A program made the position numbers and the translations under genes. The notes under the pieces are model-generated. The model was not told the origin of the DNA. It worked only from the letters and a program-made list of their open reading frames with translations, and did not search any database. From Eutypa lata (Eukaryota > Ascomycota > Sordariomycetes > Xylariales > Diatrypaceae), in contig JAKULF010000007.1 of the NCBI GenBank assembly GCA_022661535.1, positions 682,001 to 746,000 of the forward strand: 64,000 nucleotides of DNA, written 5' to 3'. Below, in pieces: positions 46,393 through 57,289 of the stretch (its first letter is position 1; every line of letters begins with the position of its first letter).

Positions 46393-49050
46393 CTAGGCCG
46401 GCCAAAGCTGGTCTGTACTATTCCAGTTACTTTCGAACCCAAAGTCAAAGGTATCCAGGTCAAAATCAAACTTCTCTAGGTTAGCGGTTATTGAATGAAT
46501 ATTCTGATATTTCTTGGGATACTGACCTCCATACTACAGGTGTCTGACCACCCTGATGCTCCAAGATTTGAAGTATCTTCTTGTGTGGGGTGCTGGCCTG
46601 CGATGGCTCCCTGTCAACCCAATCAGTATCCGGTAAGTCTGGGATCCTGTAGTATAAAGTAGAGAGACTATCTGAAACCTTCCGTTTAACCTGGATGTGA
46701 TGGATTAAAAGGGAAGACCACTTACATCTGAGTGACCAGTAGTGATCACATTTGTGGGATACTGACTATTCGAAACAGGCACATCTTGTCTCATTTTGTA
46801 TCTATAATGCAGATCCAAGAACCTTCTTGCGCAGGCCGCCTTAGCATCTTGGCGGGACTCCTTCCCTACGTGCATATTAACCAGCGAGAATGCCGCGTAC
46901 ATGGTGAGAACACACCAAGGTTCATCGTGGCAGCAAGCTAGGTATCGGTCTTCTATCAGTGAGAGGCATTGCTCCAGAAGGTCGACTGAAGATTGATCGT
47001 CAGTGACTACACTGGTCGAGCCTGCTTATGATGTTAGACCATTCCGATGAAAGCCTCCATACGATTTTAGGATGACAATGGTTTTGATCGCCTGTTATAA
47101 CGAAACATGTGTTGACTTATGAAGAATGAACGAGCACTTACCCTTTGGCCGCAGTGTGCAGATACGACAGAGGCTCAAAGAAGCTAACAAGAGGTCTTCT
47201 CTTAGCCCTGTCAAGTACTGATACCCCAATCCTTTTAGCTTTATGTTCATTCGAAGGATATCTCGCGAAGTCTGATAGAACATGGTTTCGGAGACCCAAA
47301 ATCTGCCATCGTTCCTTTTGAGATAAGGTCGATGTAGAGCTATAAGGCACTCCTTCAACTGGAAATGAAGATATGTGTACGTAACGGCTGATATCCTAGC
47401 AGGACTGTCTTCCTCTTTCGCACCATTCGCGTCCCAGGAGGGGATGTCATCAATAGCCTGCGTGACTTCGTGGGTGTACCGCAAGATATCTTCGTAGCTA
47501 AGAGGGTTAGCGCCACGAGGGCTGAACAGACGCTGGGATATCTCGAGGCGCAATGACCAGCTGCGAGCGCTATGGACTTGGTAAGAGGTAAAGGTGTGTT
47601 GGTTCAACGGTTTGGCCTCCGGGAGTTTCTTCGACTTCTCGTCGAAGTCTTCGTCGTCGAGGTTTGCGGGAGCACCGACGCTGGGCTGGATATTGTAGAG
47701 GAGGCTGGGCAGACCAGACTCGAACAAGTTCTGGAGATCCACCTCCCGGATAACGGCCCAGATTCTCGTCTTCATTTCCCTCATATAAGGGCTATCGGTA
47801 CACGAAGAAGAGGCGTCGAAATGCAGCCCATCTATGATGGCATCCTGAATCAGCGAGCCGGTATCTTTCCAGAATCTCTTCTTCCCGATCATATTCATCC
47901 GCTTGGAGAGATAAATGAGACAGGATATCTGGTAATGCACGAGCTTGCGATGCTTTGGGCTCTGCTGCTTCAGCCACTCATCGCAGGCTGATATCCACTG
48001 CGGCGGCATTGTTCTGTATGTGCTCGGAGCCGACGCGGAAGAGGCGGCGGCACACGCGGATGTAGAGATCATCACTAAGATGAGCACTACCATGGCGGGG
48101 TGACGGGGCCGTCCGGGTATCCAAAAACTGTCGTATTCTTTCTTGAATGTCGGGATGTGGACGACTCTATGGATTTGCTCTAGGTGACTAAGGTAGAAGG
48201 AGACTAGAGCGTCCGTGTCCTGTTTAGGAGGGAGCAAAGCCTCCAAACCCATCTCACTCTGGGGCTGTGTATGGACGTTGTTGGGTTTTCTCGTAGCTTT
48301 GCTCCTAGAGAGATGGACTCCAAGGGGTTTGAACCATTCCTCCGCTATCTCTCTTATAAATGGAAACAGTTCATGAATCTGCGGGACAATGAGCATACTT
48401 GACCAAGTAAATATGCTATCCAAAGAATGGACCTACCTCGCCGAAAAACCGGAATAGACTATGTCTGTTGTAGTATCCCCTTGGGGACCTGTTCATCGGA
48501 TCCGAAATCTTCGTGCAACTGACGTGGGCCTGATTCCGGACCTCAACTACTACGGACCTAGATTGGATAGGGCAGTTGAGCAAAGTGGTCTCTACCGTGG
48601 ATTCACTACTAGGAAGGCCTTGGGACACTTGGCCGGAATTTGGGTCATCTCCCCCGTGTGGGGTTTCAGTGCTGCTGCCAACATTTTCGGATCCGGGTCG
48701 GACCTTTAAAAGCAGTGCTTTCAATTCGGAAACCTCGGCCTGGAGATCTCGGATCTGTTCTTGTTGTCGGATGGACGGGTTCAGCGTTGAGGGTTGCCCG
48801 GTTACATTAGTCTCAAATGAACATTTTTCTGGCCGTCCGGCTTTGACGCATCTTTGGCAAGGCGAGTTGCGATCGCAGAACAGCTGTTGCGAAAAGTGCT
48901 TAGTAAAGGCTCGGTGAGGCCATGAGAGGTTGGGAATGAATGGCACACCTTTTTCTTTCTGCATTCTAGGCAACTCAATCGGAGTCTCTTCCGACTCCTC
49001 TTCTCACCACTCCTTCCGTCCAAGCTCGTAGAACTCATTTGGTCAGCCAT
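46393..49050 (-). CDS. Zn2Cys6 transcription factor with fungal-specific TF domain (second copy type)
   Basis: Six exons are predicted: 48949-49050, 48437-48883, 47142-48378, 46726-47021, 46535-46610, 46393-46475. They stay in frame and give 746 residues. Exon 1 ends inside the zinc cluster (RLSCLECRKKK) and exon 2 continues it (LFCDRNSPCQRCVKAGRPEKC), giving all six cysteines. A coiled coil (QQEQIRDLQAEVSELKALLL) follows. The middle-homology domain runs from about residue 190 (IHELFPFIREIAEEWF) and includes VSFYLSHLEQIHRVVHIPTF and HFQLKECLIALHRPYL. The predicted C-terminus is acidic/aromatic (DLDTFDFGFESNW), like an activation domain. The first three exons are firm and the last three rest on splice phase only. 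Target genes are unknown; the hydrolase genes downstream are candidates. Confidence 0.82.
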
Positions 49051-49735
49051 TTCGGACCATTCAAAGCCGAGTTCTAGGAGTAGGTTTCTAAGTATCTGAC
49101 TTGGTAGGAATCCATAAATGATGAGCATTGAACGTATTTACTTTGTTTCGAACCGCATGATTCGTTTTTCGATGAGCATGATATTCGCAGGGCGGGTATA
49201 CGAACATCTCCGAACCGTACTGCTGTATTAGGGCTAGTGGGATGGAGCTTCACACTAATATAAGGGGGGTTTGCGGCGTAGCAGTTCGGTAATCCGATGA
49301 CCATCTCCGACACTGTTGTCTCTTACGAAATATGTAAGCAGGGCCATTTCCCCTGTTGACTAGAACGAGATAGGCGCATGCCCAGCTCTATCAGGATTCG
49401 TTGCCTAAAACAAAAACGCCGGATTCCATAGATCTAATAACTATTAGCTCATCACACGAATTGAATTGTGAACGCCCACTTACCTCTAGACACTTGTTTC
49501 TGAACTGATCGCCACAATACAAGCTAAACCAACCCATGACTGCACTGTTATTAAGAAAAATAATAAAATAAGCAAGAGACTTCCAGTTGTTGAGTTCCTT
49601 ATAATAGACTAATCAACAACGATAATAACAACAACCTTCATTATATGCTACCGAACACAGACGTTAATTCTAATTCCCTTTCCCCTCTTTATACTCCGCC
49701 CCACCTATTACTCTCCCGGTTTCCTGGTATGCACA
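49051..49735. promoter_or_regulatory. divergent promoter region
   Basis: About 690 bp between the regulator (minus) and the small gene at 49736 (plus). A CTCTTTATACTCCGCC stretch at about 49684-49700 may be the core promoter of the latter. No coding region seen. Confidence 0.4.
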
Positions 49736-50092
49736 ATGAACCATTCAATAAAGGATCCAGCCACAGCGCCATGGGGCGTGCGCATCACCGAGGCCGATTT
49801 CGATAAGCTCAAGAAAGGCTTTCGTCCACAGATGATGGAGGACAGGTGGGAGTGTCGAGCGGATGATCTCCCGGATCAGCGAGGCAACACGACCGTTCGC
49901 TTCTATAGAAGCTGGCAACGTTCAGAGCAGGTTGCCCTCCAAGTGAAGAGCTACAATGATGGCGCTATGGTAGGGGAGATTACCTGGAATCAAGGCTATA
50001 CCGAGGATCCTTTCACAGAGGAAGACGCGAAGGAGCTGGTGACCAATCTTTGCCAGAATCTTCTGGGTTGCGAGTGGACCATCACATCCTAA
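49736..50092 (+). CDS. small hypothetical protein, 118 aa
   Basis: An intact frame of 118 residues with a balanced, globular composition. It starts MNHSIKDPATAPWGVRITEA, has an acidic/basic helix (DFDKLKKGFRPQMMEDRWEC), a beta core (TTVRFYRSWQRSEQVALQVK) and a C-terminal helix with two cysteines (ELVTNLCQNLLGCEW). No signal peptide. It resembles small fungal proteins of unknown role. Kept because the codon use and ordered composition differ from the surrounding AT-rich spacers. Confidence 0.6.
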   Translation: MNHSIKDPATAPWGVRITEADFDKLKKGFRPQMMEDRWECRADDLPDQRGNTTVRFYRSWQRSEQVALQVKSYNDGAMVGEITWNQGYTEDPFTEEDAKELVTNLCQNLLGCEWTITS

Positions 50093-51046
50093 ACAACTTT
50101 CCTTTGGTAGATCATGGTGTAGATGTACACAATGAAATTGTGTCATGGTCAACAATCCTTGATTCATTGGTCATTCCTTATATCGCAAGAAAGTATTCTT
50201 TGATGAGCTGTATCTTATTTATTTCCTATTGATACCTAGGTAGCCCTATGCAACTAGATCTATAGCTGATGATCTCTATCAATGCTAGCGTTTACTTATT
50301 TTCAATTAATAAACAATACGTCATCGTATCTAGCAATTATATCCTGGCCCAGTTGCTTGTCCTTTCATATGAACTTGAATGGTTTTTCGGTCTGCCTTAA
50401 TTCCCCCTTAGTGTAACAACGGGCTTTCTGAGCGGATGGCAAATTATTACAGTCTTTGCATCCGGAGAGATACATAGATTTATTACCTAATGAGGCCATG
50501 GGTCTAATCTATAGTCACTCTACGTTGCTTTGTCTTTTAAAATATCTTTGTTCCTTCCCTTACCAAGTCGGCAAAGGAAAAGTTAGGAGTGAGCAACAAA
50601 CAAAGAAGAGACCGCAAATCGGACACATAGCTAACAGCCTATACGCACACTGGGTTTGCGTAAATGTTGGTGGCTTATCGGGGAAACCACAGAATAGTTA
50701 TGAGGGCACGACATTGAATTTGTGCTCTTCCTAAGCCCCAAAAACAGATCTGCAAATAACACATTGAACAAAGAACAGGAGGTAAACAAAGTTGAGTATT
50801 TACAGCACATGTTGGTTTAATCCAAGAACACAGTGAGTACGTGTGTATGTATTTGAACTATCTCTCTTATGATCGATGACTATATAAAATGGGGTTGATT
50901 CTCTTGAATAATATATTCTTTGATCAACACCAAACTGTAAAGCACATTAGTCTGGATTAAGGACCAGCTGAAATCCCCATATAACTTCAAATTAAGATTG
51001 GATTTGCTAGACATAAATTAATAAGCGACAAGATAAACAAAAAAAG
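50093..51046. other. intergenic region with promoter of the J-domain gene
   Basis: About 950 bp, no supported gene. A TATATAAAA box at 50881-50889 lies about 160 bp upstream of the next start codon. Confidence 0.5.
50881..50889 (+). promoter_or_regulatory. TATA box of the J-domain protein gene
   Basis: TATATAAAA, a consensus TATA match, at a distance compatible with a short 5' UTR before the ATG at 51047. Confidence 0.45.
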
Positions 51047-51835
51047 ATGTCGAACCAAAGGTTTCCTAAAGGGGATCTGTACAAGATTCTCGAAGTAAGC
51101 AGTGATGCTACTTTTGTAGAAATCAAGCAGTCGTACAGAAAGCTGATCCTCAAACATCACCCTGATAAATCAGGATCGAAGTTAGGGAATCATGAAAAAT
51201 TCACCGCGGTCCACGCGGCATACGAAATATTATCAGACCCTGTTAAGCGGCTGGACTACGACCAACACAGGTCTAAGGAGACGACTGGAAATGAGTCTAA
51301 ACAGCAAAAGCCTGCCCCTAAACATCGTGGAAGCCAAGGCCAGTATAAGGAAACATCTCACTGTCGTGAGAGAAGCTCTACTCGGAGCTCTAAACCAAAG
51401 GAAATGGACTGGATCACCGAACACTTCAAGAGAATTGAAAGATTCATCGACTTTTGGCTAGAAAGAATGTCAGAGGTAAAGTACTCTGCGATGTTACTTG
51501 AGGGGAAGTGTTGTAAGGTTTATTATTTGTCGCACGACGATGTTATTAAGGACCTTGTCAAAGACTGTGTCAATGTGATCTCTCGTTTTAGGGACGCCAT
51601 AATTAGCCTTGATAATGACGTATATTTCCGAAGTGGTACGTCGCGGGAAGAGGATGCTGCAATCACCTAACGCTATACGCTCTTCCCTAAAATTATGCAG
51701 GAGATGGATATGATGTTATATGACGTGGAAGAGATTTTCTACGACTTGGAAAACAAAGCCGAAGACAGGCAAAGCCTGATTGAGAGCCTCGAGGGCGCAT
51801 TGCGAGCTTGGCGGGAAATAGGCAAGAGTTTCTAA
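51047..51835 (+). CDS. J-domain (DnaJ-like) protein
   Basis: Two exons are proposed (51047-51619, 51701-51835; 81-nt intron with GTATAT donor and TGCAG acceptor), giving 235 residues. The unspliced frame stops at 51670 with 207 residues. Residues about 9-72 are a J domain: DLYKILEVSSDATFVEIKQS, the HPD tripeptide in LKHHPDKSG, and AAYEILSDPVKRLDYD. HPD stimulates Hsp70 ATPase. The rest is charged and helical and has neither a zinc-finger nor a substrate-binding domain, so it is a class C (type III) J protein. After the J domain comes a Lys/Gln/Ser-rich linker. Client and location are unknown. The exon 2 tail (YDVEEIFYDLENKAEDRQS) keeps the helical character, which supports the splice. Confidence 0.8.
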
Positions 51836-52191
51836 GCTCCAAAAGATGCTATGCCCCTCAGCTGAAAGGACGATACAGTATAGAATTACCATTTGACTTT
51901 CTCACAATTAGTAAATAGGAAACGTCAAACTCTGTTATGCAATTATTTAAGGATATTTCAATCAGTATCTATCTTGAGTTGAACTATCCTTCAACTAAAA
52001 TAAATCCATTAGAAGGTATGCAACGTAATACGACCATTGTTCTTAATACTGTTCCAAATATTAAAGTATTACCCTTACATGTTTTCAACCTATGATACCT
52101 TGTATATGTACATGTAATGCCAACCTCTAATTATTACCGGCCTGTGTTCACAAGGTGCAGACCATAAGCTCTGCCATCCTTCATTGTGATA
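51836..52191. other. intergenic region
   Basis: AT-rich spacer between the J-domain gene and a doubtful small gene; nothing recognised. Confidence 0.5.
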
Positions 52192-52614
52192 TTATCGTGT
52201 TACATGGAAGATAAAGATGAATACTAATAGGGAAGGGATCAAGACGGATAAAAGGCGCATTTGAACCACGATGAGAATCTCGATGACGCTTAGAACTCCT
52301 TCCGTTTCCATTGCCCGCCACCAAAGCCCACCGTAATTTACCCTCGAGTCGTGTCGTAGCCTGTGTGTACGGCAGTACTCGCAATCTGCGCAATCTGACC
52401 CACTAGCGTCGCGGAGACGGTCAATATCAATTGTTATATGTTCATGGCTTCCCGTAACCAGGCGAGGCAGTGGCCGTCCATTTGGGGGAATAATCAGACT
52501 CAGCTTTGGTTTAGACTTTACAGTCTTGATAGAGGCATAGTCCGCTGTGTTACTATGAGACAGCAGAAGAGGGGTCGTTTGTGATGGTAAAGCTCCAAGG
52601 TGCTGCGTAGCCAT
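52192..52614 (-). CDS. possible small membrane protein, 140 aa
   Basis: A frame from an internal ATG (MATQHLGALPSQTTPLLLSH) to a stop at 52192. The middle has a cysteine/arginine group (SDCADCEYCRTHRLRHDSR) and the C-terminus ends in a strongly hydrophobic stretch (LLSVLIPSLLVFIFIF), long enough for one membrane helix. No family is recognised and the 3' half could be intron read-through. Kept as a doubtful gene because of the Cys cluster and clean membrane segment. Confidence 0.3.
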   Translation of the reverse strand: MATQHLGALPSQTTPLLLSHSNTADYASIKTVKSKPKLSLIIPPNGRPLPRLVTGSHEHITIDIDRLRDASGSDCADCEYCRTHRLRHDSRVNYGGLWWRAMETEGVLSVIEILIVVQMRLLSVLIPSLLVFIFIFHVTR

Positions 52615-53116
52615 GTTGTCTACGGAGATAGCAGGCTTGGAAATAATACACAGTATCACACCCCTATTCTGAGTGATGCCACTAAATCTAGTGGGGAAAA
52701 CAGAAAGGAAAAACAAGTACAAAATGAGGGAACGATTTTGGATGATGTTGATATTGACATTGTTCTATATGAGGCGGCAGGTGTGCTTAAATATGGCGAC
52801 TTTCACATCAAAGAAATACAATACATTGTTTTACGTACAAAGGCCTGAGGTCTATCTTAGCGTTTGGCTTGAAGATGATTATTCTCAGATAAAGGCCAAG
52901 CCACGGCTGCAAGATACAAGAAAAGCCAAAGCCATTTGCAACCAAAGGCAATTATGTAGCCCACTTGGTATAATCCCGCCTCAAGGAGATGACAACAATG
53001 CAATGTGTCTTTTGTGTTGTTGACATTTCTAATCACAATGAAATCAAGGACCACCCTTATTCATTGTATTACGTCGACTGGTGAAGATTCTGCTTGTAAT
53101 GTATCCATCTAGTTAC
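52615..53116. other. intergenic region
   Basis: About 500 bp between two minus-strand genes. No supported coding region. Confidence 0.5.
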
Positions 53117-56100
53117 CTATACACAGTTCAAAGTAACATTTGTGGACTTGTCTACATCGCCACCGTGGTTTAACAGGGCGAAGGTGTAAGACCCCTTCTC
53201 TAGTTCCCACTCGTTCTTCCTATTCAGTATACTTAGATACCGATCCACATCTAACTCCATTTCGAGGGTGACTTCCTTGCCAGCCTCTATGTCAACCCTT
53301 TTGAAAGCGACAAGCTGTCTCTCTGGTTGCACGATGGACGAAACTCGTGATAGGACATAAACCTGCGCAACATAGGATCCATCCACAGTGCCGATATTTT
53401 TAACAGTGATGGAGAATGTTATTGTATCGCCAGGAGAGAAATTCTTGGTACTAGTGCCAGCAGCAGAGGCGTCGAATCCAGAAACACTGAACTCGGTATA
53501 CGAAATACCGTACCCAAACCAGTAAGCCGGCGTCGAATCTATGTCCAAGTAGTCCTTCTTATGGGCGAACGCCTTGTAATTGTAATAAACGGGAAGCTGG
53601 CCGACATGCCTAGGGACAGTGACGGGTATCCTACCGCCGGGGTTGATAGACCCGAAAAGCGCGTCCGCAATGGCCTGGCCCCCGGACTGGCCGGGGAAAA
53701 AGGCGCTGAGCACCGCAGCACTCTGGTTGTAATAATCGATCGCGAACGGACGACCCCCTTGAAGTACGAGCACGACTGGCTTTCCGAGTTTGTAGATCTC
53801 CTGGGCCAGCAGGTCCTGGCTTGGCGGCAGGCCGAGTGTGCCCCGGTCGCCGCTCTCCCCATCACTGTTCCAGGCTGCACCCACGGCTAAGACCACGACG
53901 TCTGCGGAGCTCGCCAACTGCACGGTCTGGTCTATCGCATCCCCGTTGCTGCTGACGAGATTCCAGAATAGGATTAGTTGCGAGTTTAGCGACACCACGT
54001 TTGCGATTTTCTTGTGCAGATTGAACGCCTGATACTCGATGCGGATATGGTATGTCTCCCCCTTTTTGAACGTGAAGGCAGAAGCGCCTTGAGGTGGTAA
54101 GGTGCTATCCGCTTGGATGTACTTGTAGTCCATAATATTCCCCATGATATTGCTGTCACTCTGGGGCCCGTCTTCGCCTCCGTGCTCTGCTATTAGTTGC
54201 CCATCGAGAAACAACTTGACAGTCGTGTTCTGCGCCACTGCGACCCCAATCCAGCCATCTACGTCAATATCGACTGGCGACTGCAGCTCGCCTTCCCAGA
54301 TGGCGCTGAAGTTAGTAGACGGTAGATCATCAGGGGGATACAACCCCCAGTCAAGCGCAGGGGTCTCTACCCTCTGCACTACCTGTTGTTGGAAGTTAGT
54401 ATCAGCAAAGTATGTCGCAAGAAGGCCGCCAGATGTCGAGTTTGCCGAAAGAAGATAAGGCGGTACGACGTATTGCGCATTGTACTCCCAGGTATTCGCT
54501 CCCCAACTGGACACCAATTCGAAGCTGTCGTCGTCCGCATAACTTAGGATCCCTTGACGGAGTGTATGCGCGGCAAACGCAGGATACTGACCCCATTGGC
54601 CACTATAATCCCCATAGTTGAGCACGTCGGTGAAGGGCCCGATGAGCGCAATTTTGGATATGTTCTGTTCTTGCGGCTTCAGGGGCAGTGTGGAGTTCCT
54701 GTTTTCGAGAAGCACAATACTTCTTTGAGCTGCTTCTAGCGTGATGTCGCGGTTCCCATCAACAATTTCGAGGGGTTTGATATCCGACGCGACGAAAGGG
54801 TCTGCGAATAATCCAAGGTCCCATTTGACTCCTAGCATTTTGCGCACATGGCTTTGTAACGTTGTCAGCTCCACAGAGCCATTGGCAATTAGCCCCTTTG
54901 TTGCCTAAAAACCAGTAAGTACTGTATTCTAACTTCCTCTCGTGAGATCGGGGTTTTACATTTAAGTAAAGGGGTAATTCGTAATCGTAATATTGCAACA
55001 TTCCTCCTGCGTTGAACCACTGCCGGATTGCATCAGCTGGGGAATCAGCTACTCGGTGTAGTGTCTCCAATTCGACCATTCCTGGTTATAAACACGATTA
55101 ATGTGTGAACGAAGAGACAGGGGTAATTACCGAGGAGCCCTTACCGGTGTCATCGGCCATAACAAATCCGTCGAATCCCCAGTCTTCTAGAGCTTGATAG
55201 AATAAGGGTTGAACATGTGCCGGCACGTCATCGAACTCATTGTATGCCCTGATCAAATGTCAATATGTCAATCGTTTCCAGCAAAGCTCTTGTTTACTTG
55301 CATCATTACTCCTCTTACGCCACCAAGCTGAATGGCCGCTTTGAAGGGGGTTAGGAGATCTTGCATGACCTGCCGATTTCCATGGCCCATAAAAGGGGCG
55401 GCATTGTGTCCAGACTGCGGAGCTCCGTGTGCAGCAAAATGCTATTTTGGAGAACGGTTATTCTCCCACTTCCGAAGTAGAGGCGGGCGTGTCATACCTT
55501 CATAACCGGCGCTACGGCATCTGGCTCGTCCCATGACCCATTCTTTGACAAGCCAGAGGCATACGCAACCCCCATATGGGACGTCAAGAGCTTATCCTCA
55601 CCCCAAGCCTCTACCGACATACAGTTAGTGAAGAGTTAAATTTGACGTTGGCTGTTGCGAGTGCCCTTACCTTGCATGCGACCCCATCTAGCATCCTGAC
55701 CAATATCAAGAACGGGGGAAAGACAAGCATGAATCCCGATTGACCTAGCCTCTGTCCCAATGGCACGCCCGACCCGATAGACAAGATCTGTGTCAAAGCT
55801 AGCAGATAATCCCAGGCTTTGAGGGAAGATGGACTGCTTGAACGAAGCTACTCCGTGGAGGCATTCCGCCATGTGCATTAGAGGGACCTTAAGCCGCGCC
55901 TTCTGTAAATTCAACTCCTGGACAGTGTTGTAGTAAGAAGTATTAAGCGGGTACCTTGATGAGCACGGGTATTAGTTTGTCGAATCAACATGAGACGGAA
56001 GAGGTATCTTACCAGTCATGCATGACTCCTATCGGTGAGTCGGGACTGAATCTCATTGTATAGTCTGAGATTCAAGTTAGTCAGGGAATACATTTCCTTA

Positions 56101-56387
56101 ACAGTGTAGCACATACCATATAGATCATTTTTACCCTCAGTTCCTACAATGTCGCCACTGAACATGAGATGCACCTGTAAAACTTTAATGAAGTGAGCCG
56201 TGGAGTCATTACCAGGAGAATAGTCCATTGCCGACTAACCTAGATCTTCGACGGTCATATTTGAAACTAAGGAATCTATAAACGACTGTTTATCGGAAGT
56301 AATGACATTCTCCGCTCGCCGGCCGGAATTTTCTTCGGCAACGACGAGATTCACCCCCAAGACGAGTAACCAAATGCATGACCTCAT
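53117..56387 (-). CDS. secreted GH3 beta-glucosidase with PA14 domain
   Basis: Nine exons: 56240-56387, 56117-56182, 56013-56064, 55671-55954, 55498-55610, 55302-55441, 55145-55248, 54960-55081, 53117-54904. They join in frame to 938 residues. A signal peptide is visible (MRSCIWLLVLGVNLVVA). The GH3 barrel has SGDIVGTEGKNDLY, GVMHDWYPLN, ARSIGIHACLSPVLDIGQDA and the nucleophile region GFVMADDTG near residue 300. The C-terminal GH3 domain is split by a PA14 insert at about residues 500-645, followed by GDRGTLGLPPSQDLL and a fibronectin-III-like end. It should release glucose or a related sugar from beta-linked glycans outside the cell. Exon 6 ends at a GC donor (GCAAGT); no GT donor keeps the frame. 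Many N-glycosylation sites are present. Confidence 0.92.
55249..55301 (-). other. GC-AG intron in the GH3 gene
   Basis: The donor is GCAAGT, the consensus of the rare GC class, and the acceptor is ATCAG. The exons join as AT|G, giving GVMM followed by AYNEFDD. The nearby GTAAAC would shift the frame. Confidence 0.7.
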
Positions 56388-57289
56388 CGTGAAAAAATAT
56401 TAATAGCTGAAGTAGACCACAGCGTTTGGGACAGCATTTTGTTGGCGTGCGTCTATATAATATACTCCAACTCCCAAACCTGGATAGAGATAGATACGGT
56501 CTAACTTAGCAACGTTACATTGCTGGAATTTATATACTCCATCGGAAGATCTGCTAAGCGATGTTATAAAGGAGCATAGCGGGGTTGGGTAAATACGACT
56601 CCAAGCCAAGCACGGGCAAGAAGCGGGGGGCCCGGTTTCCCCTTGGACTTTTCGATATGTCATGGTATAGAGTTGAACATGGAAGACTGCAGTAGATAAG
56701 CCATTTCCCATGTCCTCGGATCTTTCACCCGACCCAGTCTTCCTGCTCCGGGCCATTTATACCTTTCATCTCGTCACATGTCCGCTCTCATGGTTCCACT
56801 TCAGGACCCACATCGGGGGACCGAAATGCCCCTTATCAGAGATCATTATACCGAGCACTTTTTCTACTATATGGCGTAGACGGTAGATAGTCGAAGCTTG
56901 AGTTGTATTTCCTTATGCGACGTCAAGACAGAGTCTTGATTTACCATTTCTTAAGCGACATTTCACTACTGAGTGGGTAAAAAAGGGGGCATGTAAATAG
57001 TGAGAATACCTAACAGTTAAACGAGCTCTACGTCGATAAAATATCACGGAATGTTCCGTTTTTAGTACTATCCAAGGTTAAGTATCAATACCCCTGTCTA
57101 CCTCATATCAACCACATAGATATGATTCTGCAGTAGATACGGTAGTTCGGGTTAAGTGAATGGCGCACTGTTGCTATCAATCTATATAACAACGTAACCT
57201 AACCGAGGAGGTTTCCCTAGACACATTACGGTCTTCTTCAACCGAAGGGCATAATAAAATTTTAACCACCAGCTGAGCACGATGTCAAG
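56388..57289. other. intergenic region with GH3 promoter
   Basis: About 900 bp. A TATATTATATAG-like stretch on the minus strand (about 56454-56465) lies roughly 65 bp before the GH3 start codon. No gene seen. Confidence 0.5.

Noticed and set aside
46062..46469. 135-codon minus-strand frame near the 3' end of the second regulator
   Set aside because: Overlaps the predicted last exon in a different frame and has no domain; likely spurious.
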